From the NCBI RefSeq assembly GCF_900100605.1, contig NZ_FNCN01000014.1:120012-184011 (forward strand): a DNA stretch of 64,000 nucleotides, in the 5' to 3' direction. Position numbers and translations under genes: made by a program. Source of the stretch: Sinosporangium album. GTDB taxonomy: Bacteria; Actinomycetota; Actinomycetes; Streptosporangiales; Streptosporangiaceae. Shown one piece after another: positions 34,161 through 43,551 of the stretch; the first letter of the stretch is position 1; each line of letters opens with the position of its first letter. The notes under the pieces were generated by a model that ran no database searches, was not told the origin of the DNA, and saw only the letters and a program-made list of their open reading frames with translations.

Positions 34161-34698
34161 GGGGAGGGGCGGCGGGGCCCGCGAGGTTGGGGCCGACGAC
34201 GGATCCGATGGTGGCGGCCCACACGACGAGGGCGAGGTGGGTGCCGGCCCGCCCTTGAGGCGACAGGTCGGTGGCTGCGTAGCGGGCGGCCAGGTTCCCG
34301 GCGCTGCCGCCGCCCATGAGGACGAGCCCGGCGAGCAGCAGCGGCCACGATGCGATGGCGACGGCCACCACGTTGATGAGGCAGCCGGTCATCGCCGCGG
34401 CGAACGCCAGGCTCAACCCGGCCCGGCGTCCCCGCTCGGCCGCGAGTTGCGCCATCGGTAGTGCCAGCAGCGCCGCGCCGAGCACCGTGGCGGTCCCGGC
34501 GAAGCCGCCGACGGCGGCCGACCCGGAGAGCTGCGCCACGAGCACCGAGCTGAACGCGAGCCCCACGGCCGTTCCGACGCCGCCCGCCACCTGGGTAGCC
34601 GCCAGCACGCCGAGCGTACGGCGCTGCACAGCACGCAGTCGCTCAGCTCCAAGTGGGTTTTGCTGGGAAATGTCTGACTTTGTGGGGAGAGGCGTCAC
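34161..34698 (-). pseudogene. MFS transporter, 3' truncated at the CRISPR junction
   Basis: The first 180 or so residues of a major facilitator are intact: transmembrane helices (VGTAVGLAFSSVLVAQLSG, GGFAGTATVLGAALLALPM) and about five membrane segments in all, ending at IGSVVGPNLAGPAAPPRP. From there the frame runs into CRISPR repeat and leader sequence, so at least half of the usual 400 residues are missing. A start GTG is at 34698 without a good ribosome binding site. The product cannot be a working transporter. The break coincides with the end of repeat 2, pointing to a recombination or deletion event. Confidence 0.85.
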
Positions 34699-34847
34699 GA
34701 GTGAAGTGTGACATTACTCCTGGCATGCCCTCCGGGGGCCCTCGCTTCGCCTCATCTCCGGGCAAGCTTCTGATTTCGACAACCGTCGACTACACAGAGC
34801 ACGTGATTGCTGCTCTCTGTCTCCTTCTGTTGCTAGGAGGGGCTGGG

Positions 34848-35209
34848 GTGGGGCTTTATCGGTTCGAGCTTGAGCCTGAAGTACGCGAGTGGCTGAGCTC
34901 GCTCGGCGACAGTGACTTCAAACGGGTCGATGAGGTCGCCGGCCTCCTCGCTCTGAAGGGAGTCGAACTCGGTGGTCCCTGGTCAGATCATCTTGAAGGA
35001 CCGGTTTGGGAGCTGCGTGTTCGGCTTCGTGACGTTGCGGCACGCATAACGTACTGGGTACTTCAGACAAGACCACTGTGTTGCTCACGGTCTTTCGCAA
35101 GACCAGACAGCATGATCAGCGGCAGATCGATCGGGCGGTTCGCGCGCAGAAGGTATGCGAGCGCGATCACTGGGGGCCCGCGACCGAGAGTTTCGAGAGG
35201 CAGGTGTGA
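34848..35209 (+). pseudogene. HigB/RelE-type toxin, frameshifted
   Basis: Starts at a GTG behind GGAGG. The first about 70 residues read as a RelE/HigB toxin (LYRFELEPEVREWL ... GPVWELRVRLRDVAARITYW). After the Trp codon at 35055-35057 the similarity continues in another frame: TVLLTVFRKTRQHDQRQ ... ERQV, ending at the TGA at 35207-35209, which overlaps the antitoxin ATG. The shift equals a 1-nt loss (or 2-nt gain) at a GGG run. Without it the protein would be a standard ribosome-dependent mRNA interferase of about 120 residues. It could be a real inactivation or a sequencing error. Confidence 0.8.
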
Positions 35210-35517
35210 TGGCTGGTTACCACACCCGCCGGGTGCGCCCGGAGGCGGACGATGAGGATCCGGAGCGGTTCGCCATCCGGGAGGCGCTGGCGTTCGGGAA
35301 GGCTCTGTACGACCGGCGGGTCGCGCTCGGCTTGAGCGTGCCGAAGTTGGCCGCCCGGGCGGGAATGAGCGAGGACGAGATCGAGTGCATAGAGGAGGGC
35401 GGAACGCCCCCCACTGTGGCGTTGCTGCGGCAACTCGCCGCGGCGCTGGAGGCGGATGTCCGCCTGACGGCCGGCCACGACCTCGGGTCGGTGTGGTTCG
35501 AGGCCCATGCCGCCTAA
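35209..35517 (+). CDS. XRE-family antitoxin (HigA-like)
   Basis: 102 residues from an ATG overlapping the toxin stop (TGATG). A helix-turn-helix lies at about 38-92 (GLSVPKLAARAGMSEDEIECIEEGGTPPTVALLRQLAAAL). Toxin-first order, overlap and the HTH antitoxin match the HigBA/RelE-Xre arrangement. It would bind the toxin and repress the operon. With the toxin frameshifted it may persist only as a regulator or protect against related toxins. Confidence 0.85.
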   Translation: MAGYHTRRVRPEADDEDPERFAIREALAFGKALYDRRVALGLSVPKLAARAGMSEDEIECIEEGGTPPTVALLRQLAAALEADVRLTAGHDLGSVWFEAHAA

Positions 35518-35567
35518 GTGATGGCGGGTTCCTCGGGGGCTGCCCGTGGCGAGCGTCGGCCGAGGGG

Positions 35568-37688
35568 TCAGGGGGCGAAGGTGTCCAGGAAGGTGGCGCG
35601 GAGTTTCGCGTTGTCGTCCCAGGTGTGGGCGGGCATGGCGAAGGTGATGGTGTAGGCGGTGTCCTGGTCCACGTTGACGAAGCGGGTGAGGGCCTGCATC
35701 GGCACGCCGTTGGACTGGGTGTAGGTGTATTCCCAGTCGGTCGCCTTCCAGGAACCGTAGCTCACGGCCTGGAGCTGGATTTGGATGTAGTCGGCGAGGT
35801 CGGTGGAGGCGCCGGACCTGAAGAGGGTTTTGTGGCCGCCGTCGGTGGCGGGGGTGGCGGGGCGGACGGTGATGCTGAGGTGGCTGTCGCGGGGGCCGCT
35901 GAAGCGGTAGCCGTCGTCGTGCTGGGCGGTGCGCCAGGCGGTGGGCACGGCGGCGGAGAAGCCTCCCTGGGTGCGGCGTTTGTAGCCGTCCGGGACCTGG
36001 CCGCCGGTGGGTGCGGGCTCCTTGGGCGCGGTCGTGACGACGGCGCTGGAGGGGGTGGGCGCGGCGTGCGCCGGGTCATCGCCGCCGCCGGAGAGCGTGA
36101 TGAGGATGATGATGGCGAGGAGCGCCACAGCGGCGGCGGTGACGACGGCGATGAGCCTCGGGGTGGGCTGGTTGCCGCGCATCCATGTGCCGCTCGTGTC
36201 CTGTGCTCGGCGACGCCCCCCGCGACCGCTGCCGCCGCCGGTGGTGGTGCTGTCGTCGGGTGCGCGGCGGCGTCCTGCGCGCGGCGCGCGCCCGGTGCGC
36301 CCTGTGCGCCCGGCGCGTCCCGCGCGTCCGGCCCGGTTCGTGCGGCTGCCGCGCGGTCCGAACAGTGAGGGGCCGGCGGCTCTACGGCCGCCGCCGGAGC
36401 GCGGAGGGGGCTGGTCGGCGGCGCCGTCGTCCTGGTCGGACGATGGTGAAGGCTGCGGCGCGCGGTCTTCGTCCGACGGACTGCGGAGCGCGTCGAAGCC
36501 GGGGTTTTGGAGGTCGGCTGGGGAGCCGAACGGGTCGCCGGGGCTCTGGGGGGCTTCGGCGCCGGATGCGGCGGACGCCTCGCGGGCGCCGCCAGGCCCT
36601 TCTTGAAGGCCGGGCGCGTCGGAGCCGCCCGCTGAGCCGGGTCCCGGGTCTGCGGGTTCGGCGGGCACACGGACCGGCCCGGAGGGCGTCTCGATGATGC
36701 GCATCGGCCCCGGGGGAGGGTCGAGCGGCGGCAGCAGGTGCAGTGGCAGCGAGTCGGGGGAGGCGGCGGCCGAGGGCGGCGGCTGTGAGAGGTCGGGGAC
36801 GCTGGAGCCGTGGCTGCGCAGGACGAGTTCGAGCATTTCGGCGACCTGGGTGGCGCTGATGCGGTCGGCCGGGTTCTTGCGGAGCAGCCCGTCGATGACG
36901 GGCAGGAGCGCGCCCGCCCGCTGGGGGCGGGTGGGCTCCTGGGTGAGTACGGCGCCGAGGACGGCGACGGCGTCGGGCCCTTCGTACGGCGGGCGCCCTT
37001 CGATGGCGGCGTACAGCGTGGCGCCGAACGACCACAGGTCGGCGGCGTGGGTGATGGTGCCGCCTTGGAGCCGCTCCGGCGGGATGTAGGCGGGCGAGCC
37101 CATCAGCAGGCCGGTCTGGGTGATGTTGACGTCGCCTTCGACTGCGGCGATGCCGAAGTCGGTGAGGATGACCCGGTCAGAGGTCAGCATGACGTTGCCG
37201 GGTTTGACGTCGCGGTGGAGGATGCCGGCCGCGTGCGCGTGGCGCAGCGCGTCGAGGACGCGCACGCCGATCTCGGCGGCTTGGACGACGGGCAGCGGCC
37301 CGGTGTGCCGTACGGCCTGCTCAAGTGACCAGGCGCGTACGAGCTCCATGACGATCCACGGGCGGTCGTCCTCTTCGACGACGTCGTGGACGGTGATGAT
37401 GCCGGGGTGGCTGAGCCGGGCGGCGGACCGCGCTTCGCGCAGCATGCGCCGGTGGGCGGAGCGTTTGCCCGCTGCATCCAGTCCGTAGGGGAGGATGAGC
37501 TCCTTGACCGCGACGTCGCGGTCGAGGAGGACGTCGTGCGCATGCCACACCATGCCCATGCCGCCCCTGCCGACCGGCGATAGGAGGCGGTAGCGCCGAC
37601 CCACCAGGCGTCCCTGGTTCTCCTTGGCGCCGTGTCCCTCCGGCTCGGGCATCGGGGGGACCTTGCCGAGCAGGCGGTCGGTCGTCAA
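35568..37688 (-). CDS. Membrane receptor-type Ser/Thr protein kinase (PknB family)
   Basis: 706 residues from a TTG at 37688 with AAGGGGGG upstream; ATG (residue 13) is an alternative. The kinase domain spans about 33-290: glycine loop GRGGMGMVW, Lys62, catalytic HRDVKPGNV (Asp160), DFG 177-179 and PPE in place of APE. A long Pro/Ala/Gly-rich, then Arg-rich linker follows, one membrane helix (about 511-533) and a 170-residue extracytoplasmic domain ending ATFLDTFAP. No PASTA repeats are seen. The outer domain, with a FSAAVPTAWR start, occurs in other actinomycete kinases and probably senses a ligand. The gene is monocistronic, downstream of the HigBA-like module. Confidence 0.92.
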   Translation of the reverse strand: MTTDRLLGKVPPMPEPEGHGAKENQGRLVGRRYRLLSPVGRGGMGMVWHAHDVLLDRDVAVKELILPYGLDAAGKRSAHRRMLREARSAARLSHPGIITVHDVVEEDDRPWIVMELVRAWSLEQAVRHTGPLPVVQAAEIGVRVLDALRHAHAAGILHRDVKPGNVMLTSDRVILTDFGIAAVEGDVNITQTGLLMGSPAYIPPERLQGGTITHAADLWSFGATLYAAIEGRPPYEGPDAVAVLGAVLTQEPTRPQRAGALLPVIDGLLRKNPADRISATQVAEMLELVLRSHGSSVPDLSQPPPSAAASPDSLPLHLLPPLDPPPGPMRIIETPSGPVRVPAEPADPGPGSAGGSDAPGLQEGPGGAREASAASGAEAPQSPGDPFGSPADLQNPGFDALRSPSDEDRAPQPSPSSDQDDGAADQPPPRSGGGRRAAGPSLFGPRGSRTNRAGRAGRAGRTGRTGRAPRAGRRRAPDDSTTTGGGSGRGGRRRAQDTSGTWMRGNQPTPRLIAVVTAAAVALLAIIILITLSGGGDDPAHAAPTPSSAVVTTAPKEPAPTGGQVPDGYKRRTQGGFSAAVPTAWRTAQHDDGYRFSGPRDSHLSITVRPATPATDGGHKTLFRSGASTDLADYIQIQLQAVSYGSWKATDWEYTYTQSNGVPMQALTRFVNVDQDTAYTITFAMPAHTWDDNAKLRATFLDTFAP

Positions 37689-37862
37689 ATCCGTCCCCCC
37701 TTATCCAGGTCATCCAGCGCCAGGCGCGTCTTCGGCAGGGCACACGACATGGGCTGTGATTGTTCCAGATTGCGAGGCTGGACACGATATCGGGGAGTTA
37801 TTCACGTATGAAAGTGGCGCAGGTAGGGGGGCCTGTTGTAGGGGTTGACCTGGTGTGTCGTG

Positions 37863-39266
37863 CTAACTCCCGCGTACGGCGACCGCCTCCTCGGCCAGTG
37901 CCGTCAGCGCCGCTGTAAAGGCCGACGCCGGGGGACTGACCAAACCTGCCCCAACTTGCCCGGTTCCTGCTATACGTCCGGCGATTCCGGTGTTGACCAC
38001 CGGCAGCAGCCCCGTTCGCGCCACGAGCGTGACGTCGATCCCGACCGGCGTCCCCCGGAACCCGAGTCCCGGGATCTGGTAGGCCGGGTGCTCGGCCAGC
38101 GTGATCTCGTACATGGACCGCGTGGCCGCCACGGCGTCGGCCACCTCGCCCCCGACGAAGCGCACGATGGCCGGCGAGGCCGCCATCGCGAACCCGCCCA
38201 CACCCCCCGTCTCGGTGATCGTGGAATCGCCGATGTCCGGGTTGGCGTCATCGGGCCCGTAGGCCCCCAGGTACAGCCCGTCGGGGACGCCCGCGGGCCC
38301 GATGAACCAGCGGTCGCCCAGCCCCGACACCTGGATGCCGAAATCCGTGCCGTTGCGGGCCATCGCCACGACCAGCGTCGACCCCGGCACGTCCCGCGCC
38401 GTGTCGGCGCTCACCTTGCACGCGGCCATGCCCGCGTTGAGGAAGAAGTGGTCGTTGCCGTTGATGAACCTCAGCACCTCGGCGGCCCGCTCCGGGGCGG
38501 CCTCCACGATCGCGGGGGCGAGCTCGCGCACCAGGAGCGAGGTCGCGGCGCGGTTGCGGTTGTGCAGCTCGTCGCCCATCTGCAGGGCCTGCGCCATGAG
38601 GGCGCGCAGGTCCACCGGGCCGTTCGCCGCGAGCGCGTCCCGCAGCACGGGGCCGAGCACGTCGCCCATCCACCGCAGCCGGTCGAGCACCTCCGGGCCG
38701 TACGCGCCGTAGCGCAGCACCTTGCCGAGGCCCTCGTTGAGGGAGCAGTACGCGGTGCCGCCGTGTTCGGCGTCCCGCACCTCGAACATCCACATGGAGC
38801 CGCTGACCACGCCCGCCATCGGGCCGACGGTGCGGTGGCGGTGGCAGGGGGACAGGTGCGCCGAGCCCCGCTCCAGCGCCCCCTCGGCCTCCTCCGGGGT
38901 GCCCGCGAGCCCTTCGTAGAGCATGGCCCCGATCAGCGCGCCCCGCAGCGGGCCGGAGGCGCGTTCCCACGTGATCGGCGGCCCGGCGTGCAGGAAGGTG
39001 CCGGGGGGCAGATCGAGGACGTCGCGCGCACGCCGTACGCCGACGAGATGGGGGCGGGCCGCGAGCAGCCTGCCGACGGCCTTCTCGTTGGCGGCGGCCC
39101 GGCGCGGGTCGGCGAGGACCTGGGCGAGCGCGGCCGAAGTGCCGGGCAGCGGCGGGCGCCAGTCCACCGCGATCTGGGGCACGGCCTGGGCGTCGAGGGC
39201 GTGGCCCAGCAGGTCCGCGCCCACCGTGATCACCGTGAGGTCTCCGGACAGGGCGAGCGGCGTCAA
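37863..39266 (-). CDS. DUF1116 protein (YlbE/AllG-like)
   Basis: 467 residues. The start is a TTG at 39266 that overlaps the fdrA stop (TTGA) with GGGAG 7 nt upstream; the longer open frame is a shadow of fdrA. The sequence has the DUF1116 pattern throughout, including GFAMAASPAIVRFVGG and the C-terminal GIAGRIAGTGQVGAG. In E. coli the equivalent YlbE (AllG) works with FdrA (AllF) and YlbF (AllH) as oxamate carbamoyltransferase in allantoin breakdown. Here the three genes are DUF2877, fdrA, DUF1116 in one direction, so the same complex is likely. No carbamate kinase gene is in the window. Confidence 0.88.
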   Translation of the reverse strand: MTPLALSGDLTVITVGADLLGHALDAQAVPQIAVDWRPPLPGTSAALAQVLADPRRAAANEKAVGRLLAARPHLVGVRRARDVLDLPPGTFLHAGPPITWERASGPLRGALIGAMLYEGLAGTPEEAEGALERGSAHLSPCHRHRTVGPMAGVVSGSMWMFEVRDAEHGGTAYCSLNEGLGKVLRYGAYGPEVLDRLRWMGDVLGPVLRDALAANGPVDLRALMAQALQMGDELHNRNRAATSLLVRELAPAIVEAAPERAAEVLRFINGNDHFFLNAGMAACKVSADTARDVPGSTLVVAMARNGTDFGIQVSGLGDRWFIGPAGVPDGLYLGAYGPDDANPDIGDSTITETGGVGGFAMAASPAIVRFVGGEVADAVAATRSMYEITLAEHPAYQIPGLGFRGTPVGIDVTLVARTGLLPVVNTGIAGRIAGTGQVGAGLVSPPASAFTAALTALAEEAVAVRGS

Positions 39267-40717
39267 CGTGTACTCCCGGACAGTGAGACCGCATGCCGTA
39301 CGGCACGCGCGTGTGAGGTGAACACCGTCGCGCCCGCCTCGGCGAACGCGCGGGCCTGTCTGGTCAGCCCCTGCGGGTCGCTCTCGGTGCCGACGACCGC
39401 CACGACGACGGCGACGCCCCGGGCGCGGGCCTCGGCGACCGCGGGCGCGAGGCTCGCGGCCGGGTCGGGGTCGGAGCCGTAGCCCAGGACGACGTCCAGC
39501 AGGGCCACGTCCCCGGCGGGCACGGAGGCCAGCGCCTCCAGCCGCAGCGCCGGGTCGATCATCGGGTGAGGGCGGCCCCGGGTGTAGGTGTCGTCGCCGA
39601 AGTCGGTGAACGTGCCGCGCTCGGCGGCGATGATGCGGGCCTCGGCGCACAGCGTCCCCCCGGCGTACAGGCCGTGCAGCGCGCCTCCGCCGCCGCCTCC
39701 GTCCCCGCTCACGCCTCCGTCCCCGCTCACGCCGTCCTGCGGGACCTCCCACGCGGGCCAGTCGGGCACGGGCCGCCCCAGCGCCGCCAGTACGGCTTCC
39801 GCCGCCGACGTCAGGTCGTGTCCGCCCGGCCCGAGCAGCGCTGTCACCACCGGGGTGGCGAGCGCGCGGACGGCCTCGGCGACGCGGGCCGCGGCCTTGG
39901 GGGCCGGCGGTTTGGAGATGAGCACGATCAGCGACGTGGCCGGGTCGTCGTCGAGCGCCCGCAGCGCCCGCAGCGTCGAACGCCCGCCGACCTCGGCCGA
40001 CAGGTCGCGCCCTCCGACGCCGAGCACGTGGCTCACGCCGACGCCGGCGAGGTCCAGCAGGCTCGTGACGTGCTGCGCCCCGGTGCCGGAGGCCGCTACG
40101 ACACCGACGCCGCCGGGCCGCAGCACGTTGGCGAACCCGAGGCCGACGCCCCCGATCGCGGCGGTGCCGCAGTCGGGGCCCATGACCAGCACGTCCCGCT
40201 CCGCCGCGAGGTCCTTCAGCAGGACCTCCTGCTCGACCGGCACGTTGTCGCTGAACACCATGACCGAAAGGCCCGCCTCGACCGCGTCGAGAGCCTCGGG
40301 GAAGGCGTTCTCACCGGGCACCGACACCAGCACCACCGCGGCCCGGCCGCCCTCGCTGGGGGCCGCCGCGGCGGCCGACCGGGTGGTGCGCGGCGGGCTT
40401 TCCGCGGCCCCGCCCGCTTCGCGGAGGGTCGCCAGCGCGGCGAGCCGGCGTTCCAGCTCGGCCTCGGCGGCGCGCAGCGCGTCGGGCTCCCGTGCCCGCA
40501 CCGCGACGAGAAGGTCGGACGGCTCGGCCTCGGGCAGGTCGAACCCCAGCTCGCGGGCGAGTCCCAGATTCAGCTCGGTGGCCATGGCCACCATGGCCAC
40601 CTCGACGCCGTCGAGGGCCGTCAGCGCCTGGCTGACGCGCATCAGGCTCACCGAGTCGTGATAGATGCCCGACCGCACGCGAACCAGATCGGCGGCGGGA
40701 AGTGCCTTGCTCCTCAC
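39263..40717 (-). CDS. fdrA: FdrA-family acyl-CoA synthetase-like protein (AllF-like)
   Basis: 484 residues from a GTG with GAGGGGGATGG upstream. It opens with the FdrA-specific YHDSVSLMRVSQAL, then succinyl-CoA-synthetase-like Rossmann domains (VLVMGPDCGTAAIGGVGLGFAN and VGVVAASGTGAQHVTSLLDLAG). In E. coli the homologue is part of the oxamate carbamoyltransferase set. It is coupled to the downstream DUF1116 gene by a 4-bp overlap and follows DUF2877 by about 80 bp. Residues about 125-145 form a variable Ala-rich linker. The reaction expected is carbamoyl transfer from oxalurate giving carbamoyl phosphate and oxamate. Confidence 0.9.
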   Translation of the reverse strand: MRSKALPAADLVRVRSGIYHDSVSLMRVSQALTALDGVEVAMVAMATELNLGLARELGFDLPEAEPSDLLVAVRAREPDALRAAEAELERRLAALATLREAGGAAESPPRTTRSAAAAAPSEGGRAAVVLVSVPGENAFPEALDAVEAGLSVMVFSDNVPVEQEVLLKDLAAERDVLVMGPDCGTAAIGGVGLGFANVLRPGGVGVVAASGTGAQHVTSLLDLAGVGVSHVLGVGGRDLSAEVGGRSTLRALRALDDDPATSLIVLISKPPAPKAAARVAEAVRALATPVVTALLGPGGHDLTSAAEAVLAALGRPVPDWPAWEVPQDGVSGDGGVSGDGGGGGGALHGLYAGGTLCAEARIIAAERGTFTDFGDDTYTRGRPHPMIDPALRLEALASVPAGDVALLDVVLGYGSDPDPAASLAPAVAEARARGVAVVVAVVGTESDPQGLTRQARAFAEAGATVFTSHARAVRHAVSLSGSTR

Positions 40718-40799
40718 CCATCCCCCTCGTCGTCGTTAATGCTGTGGGCCGGCGCCGTTCCCTGGGCCGGCGGCGCTCAGGCGCACGACCGCTCGCGGC

Positions 40800-41699
40800 T
40801 CAGGCGCGGCCGGCCGCTCGCGCGACCACCGCGTCGAGCCCGATGTGCAGCCCTCGGGCCAGATCGGCTCCGGAGGTGTGGCCGAGGGATAGGAGCCCTT
40901 GAAGGGCGGGCTCCAGCGGATGCCGCCCGGCCATGCCCCGCAGCGCCGCCGTCACCTCGGGGGCGGCCTCGCCCCTGGCGGCGCAGTGGAGAAGCGTGGC
41001 GGAGATCGGCGTCGTGCGGGTGCGCGCGTCGTAGGTGACCGCGGCGGCGAGCCAGTCGGCCAGCCGCACCGCGCGCGGCACTCCCGCGGACGTGCCGAGG
41101 TGGCGCAGGGCCACGAGCACCCCGGCCAGGATGTCGTCGCCGCTCGGCGTGAGCCCGGGGCCGAGGCCTACGAGCCGTTCGGCGGCGGTGACGACGTCGA
41201 CGAGCGACTCCGAGGCGCAGCCGTCGGCCAGCATGGCGACGGCCCCGTTCCCGTCGAGGCCGGGCCGCCGGGCGGCCCGGCCGAGCACGTCGGCCGTCGC
41301 TCGGGCGGCGAGGGCGAGCAGGGCCGGGTCGGCGGGGCCGAGCGGGGGTGCCGGGTTCCACCAGCGTCCCGCGCTCAGGCCGGCCCGGCCGAGCCTGATC
41401 GAGCCGGCTCCCACGGCGGCGTCGTCGCCCACCTCGGCCGGCGGCAGCGCGCCGGACAGGACGATGGCGTTGGGGAGCCGCACCGCCTCTCCATGCACGA
41501 CCGCGACCACGCGGGGTTCGATCTCCGTGCGAATCTCCAGGTAGATCCCTGCGGAGAACGCGGCCAGCACGCGGGCCGGCGTCCGCGGCGACTCCAGGAC
41601 GGGGCGCAGTGCCGTACTCGCCGCCCCGGTGGCGTGCGTGCGCGTGGAGAGGGAGGAGAGGTGCGCGCGCCGTGCCCCCGGGCGTGTTCCGACGATCAC
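40800..41699 (-). CDS. DUF2877 protein (YlbF/AllH-like)
   Basis: 299 residues from a GTG at 41699 with AGGAGG 5 nt upstream. The hallmark motif GLGPGLTPSGDDILAG is present near residue 195, and the C-terminal half matches the DUF2877 fold. It is the first gene of the DUF2877-fdrA-DUF1116 operon, divergent from pucR. The E. coli homologue YlbF (AllH) belongs to the oxamate carbamoyltransferase complex. PucR next door suggests purine/allantoin induction. Confidence 0.88.
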   Translation of the reverse strand: MIVGTRPGARRAHLSSLSTRTHATGAASTALRPVLESPRTPARVLAAFSAGIYLEIRTEIEPRVVAVVHGEAVRLPNAIVLSGALPPAEVGDDAAVGAGSIRLGRAGLSAGRWWNPAPPLGPADPALLALAARATADVLGRAARRPGLDGNGAVAMLADGCASESLVDVVTAAERLVGLGPGLTPSGDDILAGVLVALRHLGTSAGVPRAVRLADWLAAAVTYDARTRTTPISATLLHCAARGEAAPEVTAALRGMAGRHPLEPALQGLLSLGHTSGADLARGLHIGLDAVVARAAGRA

Positions 41700-41850
41700 A
41701 AAGACCTCCTGACGTGGGCGGATGCCTGGAAGGTGCGTGCCCTTGCAGAGCGTTTCCGAACCTGACGGTAGAGCGTGGTTCCGAGGGGGCCGTACGGAGA
41801 AAGGTGCCAACAGTCCGCTCAAAGGTTGGCTCTTCCTGACAGATAGGTGC
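41700..41850. promoter_or_regulatory. Divergent control region between DUF2877-fdrA operon and pucR
   Basis: 151 bp that must carry both promoters. An inverted repeat GAACC-N14-GGTTC is visible near 41758-41781 and is a candidate PucR operator. No clear consensus promoter was found. Confidence 0.35.
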
Positions 41851-43551
41851 ATGGGCCACAATCTGCCTATGGAGCCCCCTGTACGGCTGGCAAGTACCGG
41901 CACGATCATCCACGGGGTCACCGTGGGCGAGGTCCTCGGCGTGTCCGCGCTCGCGGGCGCGCGGCTGATCGCCGGAGAAAGCGGTCTCAAACGGATCGTG
42001 CAGCGACTCAACGTGATGGAGGTCCCCGACATCCTCGCGTGGGTGAAACCCCACGAGCTGCTGCTGACCACCGGTTACCCCCTACGCAACACCCCGCAGT
42101 CCCTCGGCCACCTCATCGCCGACCTGGACGAACGCGGCCTCGCCGCGCTCGCCATCAAACTCGGCCGCTACCTGGACGAGCTGCCCGACGCGATGGTGGA
42201 GCAGGCCGACCGGCTGGGGTTCCCCCTCATCCGGCTCCCGAACGAGGTCGGCTTCGACGACATCCTCAACCAGGTCCTCACCGACATCCTCAACCGGCAG
42301 GCCGCCGCGCTCGCCCGCACCGAGGAGGCCCACCGGGCCCTGGTCCAGGTCGTGCTGGCGGGCGGCGGACTGCGCGAGGTCACCGCGGAGGTCGCCGGGC
42401 TCCTCGACGTCGCGGTCGCCGCCGTCGACGGCGCCGGCCGCGTACTGGCGGCGACCGGCCCCGCAGAGCAGGTGCAGGGGCTCCGCGAGGCCCTGGCGAA
42501 GGAGAACGGCAACGCCTCCCGGACCCACGCGGGCCGCGCCCCCTCGGGCGGCGGCACGGCGCGCAGAGGTACGGCTTGGCGCGCGACCGCGTCCGGACGT
42601 GACTCCTACGCCACCGTGCCGGTGGTCGCGGGCGGCCACCACCACGGGAGGATCGTGGCCTACAACCCGGCCGGGACCATCGCCGACAGCGACATCGGCA
42701 TCCTGGAGCGGGCCGCCACCGTCGCCGCTCTCGTCGTGACCCGCCAGGAGGCCGTCACCGCCGTCGAGAGCAAATACCGCGCCGACTTCCTGCGCGACGT
42801 CCTCACCGGCCGCGCCGGAAGCGCCGGAAGCGCCGGAAGCGCCGACCGGGTCGCCGCGCGGGCCCGCGCCTTCGGCTGGGACCTCGAACGGTCGGTGACC
42901 GTTCTGGTGGCCGAGCTCGACCCCGAGTGCGACATGCGGGTCGCCCAGGACCGCCTGGTCGCCTCGTGGACCGCCGCCGTGCGCCGCCACGACCCGAACG
43001 GCGCCGTCGCCGGCTTCTCCAACGAGGTGGTCGCCGTCGTCGGCTCGGCCGTCGACACCACCCGCATGGCAAAGGACGCCGCCGCCGCGCTGGCCGACAC
43101 CGCCGTCACGACCTTCTCCACCGGCACCAGCCGTACGGCGAACGCCCCCGAAGAGCTCCCCGACGCCTACGGGCAGGCGCTCAAGGCCGCCAAGGTCGGC
43201 CGCCAGCTCCACGGCCCCGGCGCGGTCGCCCACTTCGACCAGCTCGGGGTGTATCGCCTGCTGTCCCTGGTCAGCGACACCGAGGAGCTGCACGCGTTCG
43301 TGCGCGAGACCCTCGGCCCGCTCGCGGGCGACGCCGACGCGGAGAACGCGGACCTGCGCCGCACCCTGCACGTCCTCCTGGAGACCAACCTCAACGTCGC
43401 CGAGACCGCGCGCCGCCTGCACTTCCACTACAACACGTTGAGATACCGCATCGGGAAACTGGAACGCCTCCTCGGCAACTTCACCGACGACGCCCACCTG
43501 CGGCTCAACCTGACCCTGGCCCTCCACATCCTGCGGATGCGCGGAATCTGA
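41851..43551 (+). CDS. pucR: PucR-family purine catabolism regulator
   Basis: About 566 residues from ATG 41851 (ATG 41869 is possible; the ribosome binding site is weak in both cases). The N-terminal PucR domain (about 18-135) has the characteristic GVTVGEVLG, LNVMEVPDI and ELLLTTGYPL. A GGDEF-like middle part follows, and the C-terminal HTH_30 reads LHVLLETNLNVAETARRLHFHYNTLRYRIGKLERLLG. PucR proteins activate purine-degradation genes in response to allantoin or related compounds. It is flanked by a molybdenum hydroxylase downstream and the oxamate carbamoyltransferase-type operon upstream, which supports that role. A GSAGSAGSA run at about 320 reflects a short in-frame repeat. Confidence 0.9.
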   Translation: MGHNLPMEPPVRLASTGTIIHGVTVGEVLGVSALAGARLIAGESGLKRIVQRLNVMEVPDILAWVKPHELLLTTGYPLRNTPQSLGHLIADLDERGLAALAIKLGRYLDELPDAMVEQADRLGFPLIRLPNEVGFDDILNQVLTDILNRQAAALARTEEAHRALVQVVLAGGGLREVTAEVAGLLDVAVAAVDGAGRVLAATGPAEQVQGLREALAKENGNASRTHAGRAPSGGGTARRGTAWRATASGRDSYATVPVVAGGHHHGRIVAYNPAGTIADSDIGILERAATVAALVVTRQEAVTAVESKYRADFLRDVLTGRAGSAGSAGSADRVAARARAFGWDLERSVTVLVAELDPECDMRVAQDRLVASWTAAVRRHDPNGAVAGFSNEVVAVVGSAVDTTRMAKDAAAALADTAVTTFSTGTSRTANAPEELPDAYGQALKAAKVGRQLHGPGAVAHFDQLGVYRLLSLVSDTEELHAFVRETLGPLAGDADAENADLRRTLHVLLETNLNVAETARRLHFHYNTLRYRIGKLERLLGNFTDDAHLRLNLTLALHILRMRGI

